Below are positions 59,876 to 64,000 of a stretch of DNA of 64,000 bases, piece by piece; the first letter of the stretch is position 1; every line of letters starts with the position of its first letter. The translations under genes and the position numbers were made by a program. Origin of the DNA: Yamagishiella unicocca (lineage: Eukaryota; Chlorophyta; Chlorophyceae; Chlamydomonadales; Volvocaceae); NCBI GenBank assembly GCA_003116995.1, contig BDSL01000113.1, positions 124,001 to 188,000 on the forward strand, in the 5' to 3' direction. The notes under the pieces were generated by a model. That model had not been told where the DNA came from. It was given only the letters and a program-made list of their open reading frames with translations, and ran no database searches.

Positions 59876-62149
59876 GCTTAGCGCGCAGGGGCGGGACCGT
59901 GCCCCAACATTGGGGTGCGACTTTGAGGGATACGCAGATTTGAGTGCGGTATTATGAGGGAGCGCTTGCAGTGTGCACAGAGGAGTGCCGGGATTGGTGT
60001 GTAGCGCAGTGCTGCGCTGGGGACGCGGGCATCTGCGGCTCAGGACTCGCGGTGGGGAAGCAGAGACATACATGCCACTTTTACTATACCATCACTCTCT
60101 CGTTTCCGACTGGTTTGCCTACACCATGCAGCTCTTGCTGACGCCGCCCACCCCTACCCGCCATCAACCCTCAACAGGTTTGAGGAGAAAAATACACGTC
60201 TAGGGAAATGCACTACCAGGGAGGCCCGCCAAGTGGGGCTTTGCGGCGACGACGCACCATCCTGTGGGATGCTGTCGGGGTAGGCCGCCCGTGTACGACC
60301 AACCCAGCGGGAACGGGGCCCCTCACGTTTGGACCTCATGATGGCGCGCTGGAATGGGAGGGGGGAAGGGGAAAGGGGGAATCCCGTGCTGCCTCAACCG
60401 GCCGCCGAGACCAGCACTGGACCGGCAGTGGTGGTGACTTACAGGACTCCGTCTGGCGGCCGCGACTGTAGCTTCCGCGTGGTGCCACTGCAGAAGCAAT
60501 GACTGCGCGTGGGCTCGCTGCCACGAAATACCGCAATGTAGGGGGCAGCAGGTGTGGAGAGGAGGCGTTTGCTGGTGTGCAGCTTGTGCTATCATGGGGT
60601 AGGCAAGAGCCGGGGTTGTTCCGAAGTGTATCGGGTTCAGGTATATGCGAGGATGTGACAGGGGCCGCGCAGGACCCGTGCCACGCGGAGTGCTGCAGGT
60701 TCTTTCTTAAGCACGTCATTGCCTTGCAGAGATCGGCATGCCACCTGGCATCACCACATGCCAAGTGCGGGCTGGGGCCCTCCTCTCCCTGGCAAGGACC
60801 ACCTCGAGCATGCCTAAATAGGGACGAGCGCGTGAGCGCTGCTCAAGCTGCAGACAGCTGGCATGAGTACCTCGATGCCTTTGGATCAGCTGTCAGGTCC
60901 TGATATGAACATTGAAGGTCACCAACCTTGGCAGGTGTAAACCAAATGTTATTGACCTGTCCTGTTGTGTAGTGGCTTTTGTATGTGTCACCCTGGTGTC
61001 ACCATAGAAGTGCAAGCTCGTGTAAATGAGGGCGTCCAGGGCGCCGTAGCGCGCTGTATTCCCAGCACTTCTGGCGCCCCCCAGCAGCGCCCACCAGCGG
61101 AATCGATCTCGGCAGGGCTGCCCCCCCCCCCCCCCAATGCAAGGCAGCCGCTTTCCGGGGCCACTTTGCAGCCGCTTTCAGCCGACAACTCGTAGTTCTC
61201 CCATTACCGGATCAGCTTTCAACCAGGCAGCGCCAATGCGGTACGTCCGAGCAGCACAGGGGGGCACTCCCCACAGGCCCCACCCACTGTGCGGCCCACG
61301 GGTGGGCAGTTCGTCCCAATAGTAGATGCCCAGACGCGATGATGAAGTGAACGCACACACACACCACCCCGCCCGACCCCGCCTGCTGGCGTCAGCACGT
61401 TCCTGCCAGCCGACCCAGCATGAGGACGTCGTACGGAACACACTGGAAGTCCCCCTGTACATCTTACGCGCATACGCACTGGCCCGCCGAGCGGCCTCCA
61501 GCCCGCGCAGCTGTCCCTCATAACGTATTGCTGGTGCCGAACTTGCTTTGGCAGGCCGTCATGCGACAGCGCCGTGCCACTGATGAATTAACATGGTAAA
61601 TATTTCCCGCGAAGACCGACAACAGCAGGCTGACTGACTACCAGCCAGCGCCTTCAGTCATTTTGGATTTGTGCCGGACAGCCCGACTACAGGTACACAA
61701 AACCAGTAACGCCGATCTACTATCTATTGTAACATGTATGGGATAGCATACCGCTGCGCGCCCTACCCGTCCCCAGGGTGTCGGGCAAGCCTGTCTAGGG
61801 CTTGCATGCAGTGGCACTACGCCACTACCAGGTCACGAACTAGTGACAACATATATGCTAAGGCATTTTCATGTAACATTTATCATTAAACAGCACCCAC
61901 TTCTTAATTTGTCGCACATCAGCTCTGGACATCGTACACTTCCGCGTGCAGTGATACTAGTATCTGTTCGGGCTTTCAACTAATAAATGGACACGATGAG
62001 TAGGCGCTGTCATGAACATTGATGTGCGTTTGAGCGTATACGGCGTTCGTCAGCGCCGAGACGCGCTGTCAACGAGTCGCTCCACTCGTTCGCTTGGCCC
62101 GAACCAAAACAATCTCTTCCGATGCAGCGTACTTTATTTTTGATCATAA
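59876..62149. other. intergenic region, no gene recognised
   Basis: About 2.3 kb between the two genes. Frames of up to 142 codons exist on both strands without recognisable motifs. A 15-base C run is at 61121-61135. The last 600 bases (61.56-62.15 kb) are clearly richer in A+T and probably contain the promoter and 5' UTR of the F-box gene. No TATA box can be assigned with confidence, although ACTTTATTTTTGATCATAAA lies at 62130-62149. Confidence 0.45.
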
Positions 62150-62215
62150 ATGAGGCATCATATGCAGCAGTTTGGCTGGCACGGTCCTCTCGCGGGTAGG
62201 AGCTTCCGGTGGTGA
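62150..62215 (+). other. 21-codon uORF whose stop overlaps the F-box gene start (TGATG)
   Basis: ATG at 62150, 21 codons, TGA at 62213-62215. The A of this TGA is the A of the ATG at 62215, giving TGATGATG. If the transcript begins upstream of 62150 the uORF would be translated first. A TGATG overlap is a known arrangement for termination-reinitiation. The transcription start is unknown, so this is only a candidate. Confidence 0.4.
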
Positions 62216-64000
62216 TGATGGCGCCTCCAGACGGAAGTTATTGGAGCGTTGTGAATGACATGGTTTGGGGCATCATCTTGAGGCAGCTGTCATGGAAAGA
62301 CATTGGCCATACACGGTGAGGTAGCTCAGGCCGCTGTCGTCTCGCGGCGGGCGCGGAGGGCGGGCGCCTGGTGAAACGAAATGTGTGCATGCACTTACGC
62401 AACTTCTGAACGTATGCATTGCCGGAATGCTCCGTGTATTTTTCTGGGCGCGCCGACACACGTGCATCCTCTCCTATTTCCGCTTGACTGCCGGTCGGTC
62501 ATCACCCGCCCTGCGGCCTTGCCCGTCGCCCCGTCCCACCCAACCTTTGCTACCTATGTCACCAATGGCGTCCTGTACCTCTGCGCTTCACGGCCAGCCA
62601 CGGAGGCACCCGTAACACGCTCTCCACCGCCATTCTTGCGCAGGACCACCTGCCGAGCTTGGCGGCGCGACGTGGACCGCTGCCTCCAGCGGCTGCACCT
62701 GCGAGACCCCACCCCGGACTGCCTGGCCCAGCTGGGCAAGACGTTCTCCTGTCTGTCCGCAGTCAAGGTCACCGCCCTGCAGCGGGATGACATGCGCCTC
62801 GACGTCGCCGAGCTGCCGGGAGCCCTCGGGCGCGTGGGCCAGTTGCGTCTCCGCAGCAAGCGGCCAGGCGGTGCAATGCTGGCGGTGGGGCGGCTCCAGC
62901 TGCTGCGCAGCGCCGGGCCGCTGCTCACGACGCTCTGCTTGCGCGCTTGCGAGGTGGAGTCTTGGGAGGGCTTGGAGGTGAGTGGATGGCAGGGGAGGGG
63001 AGGGGAGGGGCCGGGTGTCGCCCCGCCACCGCGCCACCGCGCCCCGGGGTGCTGCGTTGTTGTTTGATAGGGGCGATACGGGAACCCAAGAGGCGGACAC
63101 GACAAGCACCGACACCGTGCTATGGAGTGTCAGTGCCCCTCCCCCCTGCTCCCCCCTGCTCCCCCCTGCGCTCAGGCCTGTCAGCACCTGGCTCAGCTGC
63201 AGATCATTCACTGTCACTTCTCGGAGGAGGCAGCACAGGGCCTGACAAGCGCCCTGAGGGCGCTGCCCCGCCTGGCCTCCCTGGAGCTCCGCTGCAGTGC
63301 CAATGGGGTTCGACGGGCCATTGACCGCACACAGCACCAGCAGCACGTGCCATTACAGTTCCACGGGTTAGGGACATGCGCCCAGCGGCTGTCGGTGCTG
63401 AAGCTAGCAGCACCTATGCCTGAGGCGGCACTCCAGCACTTCTTACGGGCCGAGCTTCCGATCATCCGCAACGTAAGTGGGTGCCAGGTGCTGGCGGTCT
63501 GCGCTTGGCGTAGCCGGGGAACCATGGGTCGCTTGGCCCGCACCAAGGTCGTAACTGATTCCCCAGAAGCTGCCCTGAAGCCACTTCCTCTGCAATCATC
63601 ATTCCTAGTCGTACGGGGGGTCGCCTGCTTCATGCCTGCCACTAAAGATGCTGGCCGTGGCCGGACGTTTTGCCTGCTGGGTTCGTCTCAGCTGATAACT
63701 GTGGGCTATCAGCTCTTACCGAGCTGGCTACCCGAAATGTATGCCTAATTGAGCTCTCCCAACGCCGAACCGAAACGCAAAGTTAGACCAACGGGATGGT
63801 ATGGCAGCCCACCACCTACCGCAATCCCCACGGCAAACTCCCAACAGCAAACCCAACGCCGCCTGGGAAAGCTCACAGGTATGTCGCAAACTCGCCCGAC
63901 TGCCTCCTCCGTCCCTTGTACCGTTCGTACTGAATATGTGTTGTTGGGTGTTGTTGTCGGGTCGTGGCTCGCAGCTGCGGGAGCTCGACCTGGAGCTGCA
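62215..64000 (+). CDS. F-box / leucine-rich-repeat protein, N-terminal part (continues past the window)
   Basis: Exons: 62215-62315, 62644-62977, 63176-63472, 63975->64000. Introns are GT-AG (328, 198 and 502 bp) with consistent phases (2,0,0). Exon 1 encodes MMAPPDGSYWSVVNDMVWGI and continues to ..LRQLSWKDIGHTR. Joined to exon 2 (TTCRAWRRDVDRCLQRL) this gives an F-box: hydrophobic helix, L-x-x-L-S-W-K-D, then C-R-A-W-R. Exons 2-4 read as irregular leucine-rich repeats (VGQLRLRS, LLTTLCLRACEV, LAQLQIIHCHFS, LASLELRC, LSVLKLA, LRELDLEL). F-box/LRR proteins normally act as substrate receptors of SCF ubiquitin ligases; that role is inferred from the family. ATG 62215 or the adjacent 62218 may be used. 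Exon 1 is only 34 codons, and the CGG codon split across intron 1 (R34) supports it. The C-terminal part lies outside the window. Confidence 0.85.

Noticed and set aside
60179..60260. Possible extra exon after CAACAG (FEEKNTRLGKCTTREARQ..)
   Set aside because: It follows the stop codon and TGTAA signal of the module/WW gene, no donor with matching phase was found upstream, and it ends at a nearby stop.

Overview
The window looks like nuclear DNA of a GC-rich volvocine/chlamydomonadalean green alga. The evidence is internal. Both genes found have short GT-AG introns with GTG-type donors and C-rich tracts before CAG. A TGTAA polyadenylation signal follows the first gene. The proteins are rich in Ala, Gln, Arg and Pro. 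The non-LTR retrotransposon remains carry a HHFWEC-type zinc motif that I associate with algal LINEs. No bacterial, organellar or viral gene organisation is visible. The species cannot be named from the sequence.

Layout. (1) 1-3.45 kb: an AT-richer 194-bp satellite with a four-monomer (776-bp) higher-order repeat and a decayed edge monomer. (2) 3.45-7.18 kb: a GGT-rich tract, four near-identical 511-bp tandem units, and older diverged relatives of that unit on both sides. (3) 7.18-36.0 kb: a ~28.8-kb, extremely C-rich minisatellite. Its base unit is ~23 bp, grouped into ~140-bp blocks and interrupted by 36 copies of a conserved ~270-bp spacer. Segmental duplications at offsets of 1.81, 5.99 and 1.23 kb overlie this. 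It is open in several frames but is not protein coding. (4) 36-48.3 kb: a transposon graveyard with two truncated LINE fragments in opposite orientation, three LINE-like 3' tails (hairpin, then GTAA, then microsatellite), copies of an unnamed ~1.7-kb dispersed element, and a compact CTAGCAG/TATCTGATA palindromic cluster. (5) 48.36-51.34 kb: a ~3-kb unit bounded by ~165-bp inverted repeats with a six-copy ~195-bp tandem repeat inside. (6) 51.6-64 kb: two genes on the + strand.

Gene 1 (51,620-59,750, eight exons, all splice phases consistent, predicted 831 aa) has four related modules of the form [M/L]PSxxxL..GRxDL..A(V/I)..GG..VA..LGL, a WW-like domain split between two exons, and a C-terminal winged-helix-like segment. 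Introns 2 and 3 hold antisense copies of the ~1.7-kb element. Gene 2 (62,215 to beyond the window end, at least four exons) is an F-box/leucine-rich-repeat protein. Its 34-codon first exon was found by reading frame and splice phase, and it is preceded by a 21-codon uORF that abuts the start as TGATG.

No shared pathway between the two genes can be shown; they are neighbours on the same strand with ~2.4 kb between them. The first 51 kb is probably subtelomeric, pericentromeric or otherwise heterochromatic (inference). Parts of the minisatellite (about 20.4-23.6 and 27.3-29.4 kb, with a 57-base C run) look like low-quality consensus.
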